Below are positions 9,676-19,690 of a stretch of 64,000 nt of DNA, piece by piece (the stretch's first letter is position 1; every line of letters begins with the position of its first letter). Origin of the DNA: Durusdinium trenchii (lineage: Eukaryota; Sar; Dinophyceae; Suessiales; Symbiodiniaceae); NCBI GenBank assembly GCA_963970005.1, contig CAXAMN010003069.1, positions 1 through 64,000 of the forward strand, given 5' to 3'. The notes below the pieces were generated by a model. That model did no database searches, was not told where the DNA came from, and saw only the letters and a list, made by a program, of their open reading frames with translations. The position numbers were made by a program, and so were the translations under genes.

Positions 9676-10232
9676 ACTTTAGTCATTTGATTTTGTTTCC
9701 TTTTTTTCACCCAATATTTTGTCCACAGTAGTTTTAGTCATTCAAGTTTCTTCCCTTAACTTCCCTCACCAAGTTTTATTGTCCACAGCTTTAGTCATTA
9801 GAAGTTGCTTCCTTAATTTCTATCACCCCCAAAAATTTTGCCCACAGTTTTGGTCATTAGATTTTGTTTACTTTCTCTCGCCAAAAAATTTTGTCCACAG
9901 TTTTAGTCATTAGATTTTGTTGCCTTACGTTCTTTCACCCCAAACAGTTTTGGCAACAGTTTTAGTCATTAGATTTTGTTTCCTCACGTCTCCTCACCAA
10001 AATTTTTGTCCACAGTTTTAGTCATTAGATTTTGTCGCCTTACTTTCTTTCACCCCAAAAATTTTGGCAACAGTTTTAGTCATTAGATTTTGTTTCCTCA
10101 ACTTCCTCACCAAAAAAATGTGTCCACAGTTTTAGTCATTAGATTTTGTTTCCTCAACCCTCCTCACCAAAATATCTTGTCCACAGTTTTAGTCATTAGA
10201 TTTTGTTTCCTCACTTTCTTTCACTCCAAAAG
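9676..10232 (+). repeat. 60-bp array, right (plus) copy
   Basis: About nine copies of CCACAGTTTTAGTCATTAGA plus TTTTGTTTCCTCA(C)TT(T)C and a CACC(A/C)CAAAAATTTTGT part. The first four or five copies mirror those at 9236-9530; the extra copies extend only this arm. Confidence 0.9.
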
Positions 10233-10234
10233 AA

Positions 10235-10375
10235 TCATTGCCACGAAAAGTCACCACCACATCGCACCACAACGAGAGCGCAGTCGCGACAAGCACACGC
10301 TCCAGCCACCCAGATTCTGCGAGCCTGCGCAGTCGAAATGCGCATGGACGATGTCGAGAGGCATGAATGCACCCT
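10235..10375 (+). repeat. Third copy of the arm segment
   Basis: About 130 bp matching 7490-7640 in the same orientation, with CCACGAAAAGT, CACCACAACGAGAGCGCAGT and AGCCTGCGCAGTCGAAATGC landmarks. Confidence 0.75.
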
Positions 10376-10690
10376 GTAAATAGCAGCGAACTAGCCGTTC
10401 ACGCCTGCGCGCTTCAGCGATCTAAGCATCAGCTGCTTTTCACTTCCCGTATATAAGAACCCCTCAGTGTGCCCACACTGTTTGGGGAAAAAGCCTCCAC
10501 CCCAAACAAAAAAGGCAAATCGAAAAAGCAAAAAAAATGAAAAAGCAACAGCAAAAAAAGCAAATCCAAAAAGCGAAAGCCATTTTCCGCTTTTATTTGT
10601 TTTTTGTGTATTTTTTCGATTTTGCTTTTTCAATGTGTTTTGTTCGTTTTTGTGTTTTTTTTTGCTTGTTGCTTTTTCATTTGCTTGTGG
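10376..10690. other. A-rich then T-rich self-complementary tract
   Basis: 10495-10580 is rich in AAAAAGCAAA motifs and 10585-10685 in TTTGCTTTTT motifs, so the stretch can fold back on itself imperfectly. No gene seen. Confidence 0.5.
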
Positions 10691-10970
10691 CCGGCGGCGG
10701 GTGCTTCTAGCGACTGCGCTCTCGTTGTGGCGCCGTGCGCAGTTTGGTACATGGGCGTCACTTTCGTGGCAGGCACAGGGGAAACTTCGTGTTTTGGTGC
10801 TTCAAAGTCGACTTTTCGTGACAGGTGCAAGGGATCGGAGCATTTACTTCGAAATGCAGTTTTCGTGGCAGGTGCAGCACTTCGGACATGCTGGTGATCG
10901 TCAAGGAGCTCAGATTTCGTGACAGGTGCAATGAATTGTGACGTGGCTCGTTTCCAAATTTCGTCACAGG
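10690..10970 (-). repeat. Arm segment, right (inverted) copy
   Basis: Reverse complement of the 7400-7570 segment, at perhaps 85-90% identity by eye, sharing CACAACGAGAGCGCAGTCG, CACCAAA(A/G)CACGA and GTCGACTTTGAAGCACC landmarks. Confidence 0.8.
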
Positions 10971-11384
10971 CACAGCACTCTGTGACGCGCAGATTTCCTG
11001 GCAGGTGCAGCACTTTGTGAACCTCGAAGTGCAGATTTCGTGGCAGGTGCAGCACTTTGTGAACCTCGAAGTGCAGATTTCGTGGCAGGCAGCACTTGGT
11101 GAACCTCGAAGAGCAGATTTTGTGGCAGGCGCAGCACTTGGTGAACCTTGACGCGCAGATTTCGTGACAGGTACAGCACTTTGTGCGCAGATTTCGTGGC
11201 AGGCACAGCACTTGGTGAACATCGAAGTGCAGATTTCGTGGCAGGCACAGCACTTGGTGGACCTGGAAGTGCAGATTTCGTGACAGGCACAGCGCATGGT
11301 GAACCTCGAAGTGCAGATTTCGTGGCAGGCACAGCGCTTGGTGAACCTCGAAGTGCAAATTTCGTGGCACGCGCAGTACTTTGT
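10971..11384 (-). repeat. 42-bp satellite array, minus orientation
   Basis: About nine to ten copies of the 42-bp unit seen at 6995-7400, here in reverse complement (TTCGTGGCAGGCACAGCACT on the plus strand). Units vary by deletion: one copy near 11180 has lost about 17 bp. Confidence 0.9.
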
Positions 11385-11935
11385 GCTCTCAGTTGCTCAC
11401 CCTCGCACTCTCCCACTCTCAGCCTCCCAATTTCACTCACACTCACACTCCCTCTCCCACTCTCACTCCTACTCTCACACTCACTCTCACTCACACTCGC
11501 ACTCCCTCACCCTCACACACTCACTCACTCACTCACTCTTCCACTCCCACTGACAGTCACACTCCCACTCGCAGACTCTCACACTCGCACTGAAACTCAC
11601 ACGCACACTCACTCGCCCACACCCTCACTCTCACACTCACTCTTACTCTCACTCACACTCGCACTCACTCACTCTCACCCAGACTCACTCGCACCCACCT
11701 TCACTCTCACTCACACTCACTCACACCCACACTCACATTCACTCTCATTCACTCACTCTCACTCACTCTCACTCTCACTCTGACACTCATTCACTCTCCC
11801 ACACTCACTCTCACACTCACCCACACTCTCACTCACACTCACTCTCACTCACACGCGCACTCACACTCACTCTCCCACTCTCACTCACACTCACACTCCC
11901 TCTCACCCACGCTCACTCACACCCACCTTCACTTC
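11385..11935 (-). repeat. CACTCTCACTCA simple-sequence array
   Basis: About 550 bp of CACTCT/CACTCA units, the reverse complement of the array at 6785-6985 but more than twice as long, placed at the outer edge of the right arm. Confidence 0.9.
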
Positions 11936-12412
11936 ATCACCACCATCACCTCTCTGCACCCCAATGCGTCTAGATCTCTAGACCTTCTGCTTACAGACCT
12001 CACACACACACACTGTTTGGGGTCTCTTGCCGGGATAATTTTTGCGTTTGCTTTTTGTGGTTGCTTTGTTTCGCTTTTTTGGGGGGGGGGCAAAACCATC
12101 AGAGATAGCCTAAGCGGAAACGTAACTAAGTAACCACGAGAAGAAGGTAAAAATGGGATAAAATGGGTGCTTTTTCAAGCCCGAATCTGGTGACGGAGAA
12201 CAATAGAGACGTGGGATACCTTGGAGTCGGTGAGGCCAAACTTGAGGCCAAAGGGGTGAACGAAAGCTAGCCACTGCAAAGCAAGAGCAACTCCAGCTAG
12301 CTGCTGAGGCTAGCTTTCGTGATCACGGGGTGAAGGAAGCAATGGTATGGGGTGGGGCCTTGCATATTCTGGGGTGGCAGGCAGGGGAATAGGCATAAGA
12401 AGAGTCATTGTA
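11936..12412. other. Spacer without recognised gene
   Basis: A short CACACA run near 12001 and a G run near 12081-12090; nothing coding recognised. Confidence 0.4.
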
Positions 12413-12605
12413 ATTACCATAGAGTGTGGCGGCAGCAAAGCACTAAGCAATAGCAGCAAACCACCGAGCAGCAGCAGCAGAAGCAGACCACCAAGCAGCA
12501 ACAGCAGCAGCAGCAGCAGACCACCAATCAGAAGCAGCAGTAGCAAACCACCAACCAGCAGCCGCAGCAACAAACAAACAAACAAACAAGCAGCAGAAGC
12601 AGCAT
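12413..12605 (+). repeat. CAGCAG(AAACCACC) triplet-rich array
   Basis: Interrupted CAG repeats mixed with ACCACC(A/G)A units, ending in a CAAACAAACAAA run. Shadows read as poly-Ser, poly-Gln or poly-Leu depending on frame; no gene inferred. Confidence 0.85.
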
Positions 12606-12614
12606 TAAAGCAGC

Positions 12615-12925
12615 AAATGGTTTGGTGTAAGCCAAACGGTGGTCGGTGCAAACCGTGGTTTGGTGTAAACCGTGGTTGGTGCAAACCGTGGTTTGGTGTA
12701 AACGGTGGTTGGTGGAAACTGTGGTTTGGTGTAAGCGGTGGTTGGTGCAAACCCTGGTTTGGCGTCAGCCGTGGTTGGTGCAAGCCGTGGTTTGGTGTAA
12801 ACGGTGGTTGGTGTTAAGCGCGGTTTGTTGTAAACGGTGGGTGGGGCAACCCGTGGTATCGTGTAAACGGCAGTTGGTGTAAAGTGCAAACCGTGGTTGC
12901 TGTAAACCGTGGTTGGAGCAAACCG
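12615..12925 (+). repeat. 33-bp satellite (GTTTGGTGTAAACCGTG + GTTGGTGCAAACCGTG)
   Basis: About nine copies of a 33-bp unit that is itself a dimer of a 17-bp and a 16-bp half. In one plus frame it gives an 11-residue repeat, CKPWFGVNRGW. Each unit contains short inverted motifs (GGTTTG/CAAACC), so hairpins are possible. Confidence 0.85.
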
Positions 12926-12985
12926 AGCAGCAGCAGCAGCAGCAGCAGCATCAGCAGCAGCAGCAGCAGACAAACAGCAAGCAGC
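12926..12985 (+). repeat. Second CAG triplet array
   Basis: About 50 bp of nearly uninterrupted CAG units, with one CAT interruption, following the 33-bp array. Confidence 0.9.
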
Positions 12986-13255
12986 AGCAGCTGATGATGA
13001 GTGGCATTAGTATGGGAAAGTGTTCATGAGGGCAGCTTGATGAGATGAGAAGCTCACGGCCATCTCCAAGAGCATCAAACCATGTCACACTCACCTGTGC
13101 GCAGGGGGGAGTTGAACCCCCGGAGGGGGGGTCCATAACATTTGATTTATATACAGTAATCAATTGTTTGAGGTCTGGAAGGCGCCGTCCACTGTCAAAC
13201 AACTTGCTAAAGCAAGACCGACTCCAGCTAGCTGAGGCTGTGGCAACACCCACAT
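12986..13255. other. Non-coding stretch with a tRNA-like T arm
   Basis: No gene. A GGGGGTTCAACTCCCCC hairpin on the minus strand near 13104-13122 resembles a tRNA T arm, but no D arm, anticodon arm or acceptor stem surrounds it. Confidence 0.4.
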
Positions 13256-13969
13256 TTATGCGTGCCCTTTTACAAAAAGGAAGAACAGTCCAACTACCCG
13301 GCGACCCTCCCGGACTTGGGCGACGATCAAATATATCAAATGAAGAAACCCACAAGAAGGAGCAGGTTCACTGAATTCATATTGGATGATGCACCTCCTC
13401 GTCACAGAAAATGAACACCTAAAAATGAGTCCAGCTTGTCGCTGAGCATCCTCAGAGATCTTTCGCAGGCTGCAGGCATGGTCGATTTCAGCCAGAACCA
13501 CCTCTGGCCTCAAGATTCCATGATTCCGCACGGATCTACTGAATCGCTTGGCCAGGACATTCGCATCCTGTTCGCGAGACTCTGTACCCAAGGCTCCCTT
13601 GTAGCCACCAAGTCTTCGCGTCAAATATCTGTTTGCCAGCTCGAACAGCAAAGTGCACGGTGATTGTTCTTCCGAGCTTCGGTTGACTGCTTCTTCTTCT
13701 TCTTCTTCTTCCAAATCTATGTCCTGCTCACCAGATTGAAACTGACCATCAGACTGGGCCTCATGATCCAATGTAGGTAAGCTGGGGCACGAGCCATTGC
13801 GCAAACTGACGAAGCCACTCCCGCCAGCCCCCGAAACACACAGTTTGTCAGGATGCGAACGCACCAGCGCCATCAACTTGCCATAGTTCTGTAGTTTTGG
13901 AGCTGGACGCAAAAGTTCTTTCAGAAATACTCCAAGCATACCGCTGTCCATCCGACCCGTCTCGAGCTG
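13256..13969 (-). CDS. Hypothetical protein with LOTUS/OST-HTH-like segment (partial)
   Basis: The minus-strand exon starting at 13969 follows a clean 57-nt intron (14026-13970): donor gtgagc, acceptor catttgcag. It reads QLETGRMDSGMLGVFLKELL, RPAPKLQNYGKLMALVRSHP and DKLCVSGAGGSGFVSL. That segment resembles LOTUS/OST-HTH domains, small winged-helix folds that bind RNA or RNA helicases (the pattern is an LGxxL helix, then yGkLxxLvxxxPd). An acidic run (IDLEEEEEEEAV) and a helical region (LFELANRYLTRRLGGYKGAL, then VRNHGILRPEVVLAEIDHAC) follow. Reading may leave the exon near 13440, since the remainder to 13256 has a different composition. Upstream, at about 14310-14185, another minus-strand frame reads HDGRLPLSDFEEFCTQGNLS and may be an earlier exon. 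The LOTUS call is by eye and tentative. Confidence 0.4.
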   Translation of the reverse strand, partial: QLETGRMDSGMLGVFLKELLRPAPKLQNYGKLMALVRSHPDKLCVSGAGGSGFVSLRNGSCPSLPTLDHEAQSDGQFQSGEQDIDLEEEEEEEAVNRSSEEQSPCTLLFELANRYLTRRLGGYKGALGTESREQDANVLAKRFSRSVRNHGILRPEVVLAEIDHACSLRKISEDAQRQAGLIFRCSFSVTRRCIIQYEFSEPAPSCGFLHLIYLIVAQVREGRRVVGLFFLFVKGHA

Positions 13970-14399
13970 CTGCAAATGGCACACTATACAAAAAACTACG
14001 AACTCTTCCACGCTTGTAATGCTCACCGTCTGGAAGTCATCCTGCTCACCCTCCTGTCATCTCAGAGGTCACAATTTGAAGTCAATCGACGTTCCTCGCA
14101 CTTTGGTCAACTTGAAAACTGGGCCAATCCTCAAAAATCAAACCAAACCAAGAATGCTTTGCGTCAGCCCGTCTCCTTGGAAAGGAATCTCAAAGTTTTA
14201 AGAACTTGGTCAGGGGATAGATTTCCCTGCGTGCAAAACTCTTCGAAGTCGCTGAGCGGCAACCTGCCGTCATGCACAGATTCAGGGTCAAGTACACCAT
14301 TTCAGGTGTCACATGATACATCCTGCATAGGCATAGGCTTAGGCCAAACATTTTCTGAGACTGGTCGTCGAGACCAATAACAGAGTCCTGATAGAGAAA

Positions 14400-16734
14400 C
14401 AATGTGAAACAGGTTTTACGTTCCCTTGTGTCTCGCAGCAGTGCCCGTGTCTGTTTCTACACTACAGTAGGCAGCAGATCCGGGGACTCTGCAGGGAGAC
14501 CAATGACCAAGCCTCCAAAGCGCCAGCGTGCTTAGAACATACGTATTAGAAATATCTGCAGCAGCGCCCGTCCCTGTGGCAGCAGCGCCCTGTCCAATCA
14601 ACCTGAGACAGCAGCACTATCCAGCAGCACCCTCTCCAAATCACCAGCTGCGAGCTCACCAATAAGAACCTCTATAGTTAGAGCTATGCTTCACACTTGG
14701 AGTCATGTACTTGGGAAAATGCATGAAAATCATGAACATGCACTAGCAAGTCCTGGCCATGGGCCACACCCCTCTTGATTCAGTTCTTGAATTTGACAGG
14801 AAGGTGCTCCACCGTACAAACGCATTTATGCCATGTCTCAGACTTGGAGAATGCAACTCTCAGCTGTCGTCTTGTTGTGGCTCCATGCATAGTTTGAACA
14901 CATTGGTTGCAATTCATGGTCCATGATGCACCATGTGTTCATCCACCACCATGACCCAGATTGAATCCTGCAAAAATTGCCCTTGGCCCCCCCAAAAGGA
15001 AATGCCATCCGGTATGGCAGCGCCACCAATCCCAAGGTCCGGCACAGCTGCAGATTTTGGACACTGCTGTGGCCTGCAAGCATCTTTCCCCTTGTTGATC
15101 ATGAACTGCACCACCGAAAAATAGGCTTGCTCTTCTTGCGGTTTCTTTGGCTGAGTCCTTGGCTCAAGGTTTCTACTGTTCATCGCAAAAGCAAATATAT
15201 ATGCACTAAAATGCCATGGAGTTCCAATGTGGGCATTGCCCGAACTAAAGAGCAGAACATTACGCAAGTCGCATCGAAAGAATCCACGGTGAGCCTGTCT
15301 GGCAAGCATGACAATATGGAATCAATGGAGTCAATGGAGGCTCCTGAAAGGTGCATACAAGGTGCTGCTCAAGGGGATCTTCACTGCTGGGCCCGTTGAC
15401 GCTGCCATCTTTGATGCTGCATCGCCAAACCCGCTGCGGCCTGATTGCAAGCTGAAATGCAAGCTGAACCTCTTGCGCACAGCAAAAGAGAAATTTCCGA
15501 ATAGAACCTCACCTAATTACATGAAGAGTTGGGAAAAAGACACAATGAACACAACAGTCTTCCTTTTTTGCCATTCCAGCGGGTGCCTTTTGAGCCTTCG
15601 GATCCAGTGCCCTCGCAGGGCCGCTGCCATCAGAAAGGAGTGTGCGAGCTTGGCGTGTCGTCGCCCAAGGCCATGCACGCCGCCAATGTCCTTGCAACAG
15701 TTCGGTCAACATCTGCTTCTAGCATCCTCTAGCTACGAAGGCATAAACAAACACCGACCAGCAATGCAGGATGCTGTTCTGTCCTGCGACTGCGCACGGG
15801 CCTTTAGCAAACCTGTTCGATGAGAACAAGGGTCGACGCAGCTCCAAGTAGATGCCCGCATGTCTGCTGGAAGAGCACAGTCTTAATCTCATGTGTCCTT
15901 TTTGCATGTGAGTTTAGCATATTAAGGTGGCTCACATCACTCCAGCCCTGAACAAAACAACCTCCATGACACGTCTTGTAGTCCTGATAAGTCATCAGTA
16001 AGACAACAATTAGTCATCGTAACATGCCCCCCATGGCACTCATCTATGATAACACAAGTCACAATCTGCTTCCCTGCTGCGTTGAGATCTGATAGCCTAC
16101 GAAATGGTTGATTGCACAATGCTGCAAGTCTCAACATGTTCTTGCCCCATGTGCCCATAGCCATCGCTTCCATGTGCCTCGTCTACTCGCACAAGGCTGC
16201 ATGAACCCAAAATATACAATTAGATGGAATGTTCAAAGGACCACAGAGTTTGGAACTGGTGCATGCCTGTTTTGCTCAGAGTTGCGCTTCCTGACAATTC
16301 CACATGGCTGGCCAGAACTAGTAAAAGCCCTGATGTCCATTGCCAAAGTTGACATCATTGGGATTCTGTCAAGGGACATTAGGACGGTGTGTGTGTGTGT
16401 GCACAATGGAACCGTACCTTTGCAGCCCTTCACAGTTTTCTTCACAAGCCTTCGCAACAAACACTTCTGTGCAAAGGGCGCCTTCCCACCCAGAAGCTCG
16501 CATCTTATCAATCCCTTCGTGTGTCTATGGTAACTCCAGTACTGTGCGCTAGTGAGGCGCCTGTGAAGCGGGAAGGCGATCTGTAGCGACAAGTGTCATA
16601 AGCGTGTTGGGTGATTGGAGTTTTGCATCGGGAACTCGTTTCCGATCGCCCGGATCTGATGTCTTCAAATACCTCTAAATTGTTATAGCTGGATCGGGAG
16701 TCGAAGAGAGTCAAAATGATATAAATTAAAAATA
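14400..16734. other. Gene-poor interval upstream of the 16.7-kb element
   Basis: No recognisable gene on either strand. A (GT)n microsatellite lies at 16387-16402. Open frames of 60-170 codons occur (for example 15308-15823 plus and 15309-14914 minus) but lack motifs, and none has both splice and start support. Confidence 0.4.
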
Positions 16735-16834
16735 TGTCGAAGCAGCCGAAGCCACCATGCATTCGTACCGCAGCGACCCTTGCTCGAGGAAAAAGGAGCC
16801 CGCGCGATCTTGAGGAGAAGGGTGTTTTTCCGCA
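16735..16834 (+). repeat. 5' LTR of the 16.7-kb element
   Basis: 100 bp, beginning TGTCGAAGCAGCCGAAGCC and ending GGTGTTTTTCCGCA. Matched by 23586-23685 with a handful of differences. Confidence 0.9.
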
Positions 16835-16836
16835 AT

Positions 16837-16854
16837 TGGTAGCGGAGCCCGGGA
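16837..16854 (+). promoter_or_regulatory. Primer-binding site (tRNA-primed)
   Basis: TGGTAGCGGAGCCCGGGA, two bases after the LTR. Its complement is a tRNA 3' end with a CTACCA terminus, as in many eukaryotic initiator tRNA-Met species. The element at 34.4 kb has nearly the same site. Confidence 0.7.
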
Positions 16855-16974
16855 CCGAGCGGAGCCCGGGACCGCAAAGCGGGACCGGGCTCCCGCATGG
16901 TTCGTTCATTGTTGGTACCCCTCTAGGAAGAGGGTGTGATCGAAGCAGCCGAACGTTGATCCAGGGATCCTAGC

Positions 16975-17880
16975 ATGTCGCTGCCTCCTCCACCAATGCT
17001 GCCGAGTCAGGTGCTGTGCGCGTTTTCAGCGGTGACACTGAAGATTTTCGTGAGTATCGTCGCTGGAAGACCTGGTGTCTCAACAAGATGTTGACCGTGG
17101 ACAAATTGTCTGAAGCGGCTCGGGGAGCCTACATCATGACACTGTTGTCTGGCAAAGCCTATGAGACCGTGGAGCATTTAGATCCAGGTGATTACCAGAA
17201 GAAGGATGGAGATAAGCTGATTTGGCAATTGCTGGATGCAAGATTTCCTAAGCTTGATGCTGTTGACGAGTTGGGCAAAATCCTGTCGGAGGTCTTCTCG
17301 TTGAAGGCCCGGAGGGCGAAACCATGAAACAATGGTCCGCTCGAGCTGCTGAACTGTTTGATCGCTGCAATCGGAAGGCCGGGGTTTCATTCCCGGAGGA
17401 AGCAAAAGGCTGGATTCTGCTGAGTCGAGCCATGCTGACAGATGAACAGCGAGCAGTTGTTGTCTCTCGAGCGAGGAGACCTGAGAAGGGAATCGATCGC
17501 CTCTGCCCTACGATCTCGCTATCCTGATCTGGTGATCAAGAGGAAAGGTGCCGCGAGTGTGGAGGAGACCCTTGCTGTACAAGCCCCTGGTTCCCATGAG
17601 TTGACCGAGGAGCCAGAGTTTGAGGACATAGAGGATTTCCTTGCCGATCACGCCGGCCTTGAGACCCTTCACGAACAAGATGTTGCCGAGGTGCTTGCTG
17701 CCTCCTGGCGTGAGAAACGCCAACAGTTGAACAAACTCCAAGACTCCAAAAGACCCGGCAGTTCCGAAAGGCCAAGGATGTTCGTCGCTCGTTTCGAGTG
17801 GAGATTGAGGAGCTGAAGAAACAGACCACATGTAACAAATGTGGCAAACGTGGTCATTGGGCAAGAGAACGCCGCAGCGG
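16975..17880 (+). pseudogene. gag: Gag-like region with defective zinc knuckle
   Basis: Starts near an ATG at 16975, but the coding frame is reached only after a shift: it reads ESGAVRVFSGDTEDFREYRR, then GAYIMTLLSGKAYETVEHLD and LIWQLLDARFPKLDAVDELG, a capsid-like helical region. A frame change near 17320 leads to MKQWSARAAELFDRCNRKAG, another near 17470 to the Glu/Asp-rich linker, another near 17750 to the knuckle. The zinc knuckle at 17831-17872 is CNKCGKRGHWARERR: the last Cys of CX2CX4HX4C is replaced by Arg (cgc at 17870-17872). This part would package element RNA in an active copy; here it is not intact. Confidence 0.75.
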
Positions 17881-18610
17881 CAACAAAGGCTCTGGAAAAG
17901 GAAATGCTTCATCTAGCACTTCATCCACCTCCGGTGTTGCTATGGTCGAACCCGAGCTTGACTTTGTTGCCATGGCCGCTGAACGGCCCACTTTGTTTGA
18001 ACGGCTACATCTCAAAATGAGAAACAACCATGTTGCGAGTCAGCCCATCGAGATCATGCTGATTTCCAGCCCCGGTTTTGGCGTCCTGGAAAGTGGCCGT
18101 GGCCGCACAATTGTTGGGAAGGCAACGTTGCAAGAGTTTGAGAGACTTTGGAAGCAACAAGGGATCATGGTTCCACAGCCGATGTCCGAAGTCCATCAGT
18201 TCCGGTTGGCCATGGTCATGTGGAAACATCCACCGAATCGGTCTGTATTCCTGTATGGCTTGCTGGAAGACGAGGTTCCATTCGTGCCGCTATCGTGAGT
18301 GGATCTGCCCCGTTATTGATCAGTCGTACTGCATTGAAAGCCTTGCAGGCCTCCATTGATTTTCACAATGATGAACTGTGTGTATTCGGTGGAGCGATCA
18401 TTCCGCTGAAGACCAGCTGGCCAATATGTGATCAATTTGATGCAGGATGGTGTCACACACCATTCGACACCACCATTTGAGGAGGTCATGTTGACGGAGC
18501 TTCCACCGTTTCCGTCCTTGCATGCGTCCGATCCAAGTTTGCCACCAGCCAAAAGTCCCGCCGAGGCTCAGGCACTGACCGATTCCTCTGAAGCAGGAAT
18601 CACCTGCTTT
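17881..18610 (+). pseudogene. Aspartic protease region, active site altered
   Basis: The retropepsin-like domain follows Gag. The active-site loop reads FGVLESGRGRTIVGK at about 18080-18120, where the family has a D-[ST]-G-[CA] core; the catalytic Asp is Glu here (gaa at 18089-18091) and the following Cys is Arg. The domain continues after a frame change near 18190 as GHGHVETSTESVCIPVWLAG and SGSAPLLISRTALKALQASI, typical flap and C-terminal strands, ending around 18450. The stretch to 18610 is a Pro/Ser-rich linker. The domain would have cut Gag-Pol; as written it should be inactive. Confidence 0.7.
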
Positions 18611-18943
18611 TGATCAGGGCACCGGTGAGTCATGTCCTGAGACGCAAACCGATGAGCCGTCCACCAATGTCGCCGCCATGCGATGCTGGGTGCAAGAGGA
18701 CAGTGCGATAACTAGAACACCATGGGTGTCTCCGTGTGAGCCGTCATGGCGGTCCACAAACGAGTTGTGTTTGATGCCATTTCCAACAAGGTCTTAGCTT
18801 CTCACGAGTTCCATACCTGACAAAATCAGAAGTTGAGCATCAGTCCACTGCCACAACACTCCGGACATGTGATAACTAAGTTCTTTCACTTCATGTGATA
18901 ACTAGTTTCTGAGGCCGCGCCAGGTGAAACAAACAATTCGTAG
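18611..18943 (+). other. Degenerate linker inside the element
   Basis: No long frame persists here. A TGTGATAACTAG(T/A) motif is repeated near 18696 (as GCGATAACTAG), 18869 and 18896, within decayed sequence between protease and the PPC domain. Confidence 0.4.
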
Positions 18944-19690
18944 ATGCCCTCTGCTCATCAGGCTACACAGTTGACCCGACAGATCGGTTTGTGTCGAGAG
19001 GCTTTGTTGAGTCAAACCGAACCGGTCATGGTCCAAGAGGTGCTTTCCCCTCCTCGGTTTGCCTTAGAGGTCAAAGCACACGGCGTGAAAGCCTTTTCAT
19101 ATGATCTCAAGAACGGATTCGACCTCTCGACCCAAGCTGACAGGATCAAAGTTGCAGAAGCCTTAAGAACGACATCCTCCAGAGTTGCTCGTTCTGTGCC
19201 CACCATGCACAGATGAAGGGGGATGGTTTTTCTTGAACAGCTCAAAGTGGACTCGCATGCAATACTTGAAACGGGTTGCGCAAAGTAAGCTTTTCCATGA
19301 ACAGGTTGCTAGAGGAAAACGTGCCTGTTTGAACACCGGTCATACCCTGAGGTTCAATCGTTGCGTCGCCGGCACTACACTGTGAAGCTTCACATGTACA
19401 GGTACGGAATGCAACTACCGGGTAGTGAGAGATACATTCGGAAGAGCACTCGCTTGCAGGTCAGGCATCTAGATACTATGCAGGCCCTGTCCCGATTGTG
19501 TGACGGAGTAGGTAAACATGAACATCACGTCGTTGCTGGACATTGGCCCGGCATTCCATCAGTCAGTCAATTTGCAGGACAGTATCCACCTCAGTTCGTG
19601 AAAGCAGTCCTTCATACGGTGCCTGCATTTCGTGACCGAGCAAGCCACAGGGCAGAAGTGCTCGAGGTCATTGAAGATGACCTGAAGTGG
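18944..19690 (+). pseudogene. PPC-motif domain (methyltransferase-like) between protease and integrase
   Basis: An extra domain not part of a standard copia polyprotein. Frames in order: VQEVLSPPRFALEVKAHGVK and FSYDLKNGFDLSTQADRIKV (18944-19216); LVLCPPCTDEGGWFFLNSSK (from 19185, PPC at 19200-19208); then, after another shift, YRYGMQLPGSERYIRKSTRL (about 19402-19460) and HHVVAGHWPGIPSVSQFAGQ to HTVP. The order, a DL...GFDL segment, a PPC loop, and a YG...LPxSxRxxRKSTRL segment, parallels motifs I, IV and VIII of cytosine-5 DNA methyltransferases, and a homologous domain sits at the same place in the 34.4-kb element. The EHP-type motif expected between the last two is not preserved (the region reads VARGKRACLNTGHTLRFN). 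At least three frame changes make it inactive here. Confidence 0.55.

Noticed and set aside
11148-11783. 211-codon frame over the 42-bp and CACTCT arrays
   Set aside because: Composition is entirely repeat-derived (Ser/His/Leu/Thr from CACTCT units).
13100-13126. tRNA-like T arm (GGGGGTTCAACTCCCCC, minus strand)
   Set aside because: No D arm, anticodon arm or acceptor stem could be placed around it.
15155-15178. TTGGCTCAAG, resembling the end of the dinoflagellate spliced leader
   Set aside because: Only ten bases match and the preceding part differs, so it is probably chance.
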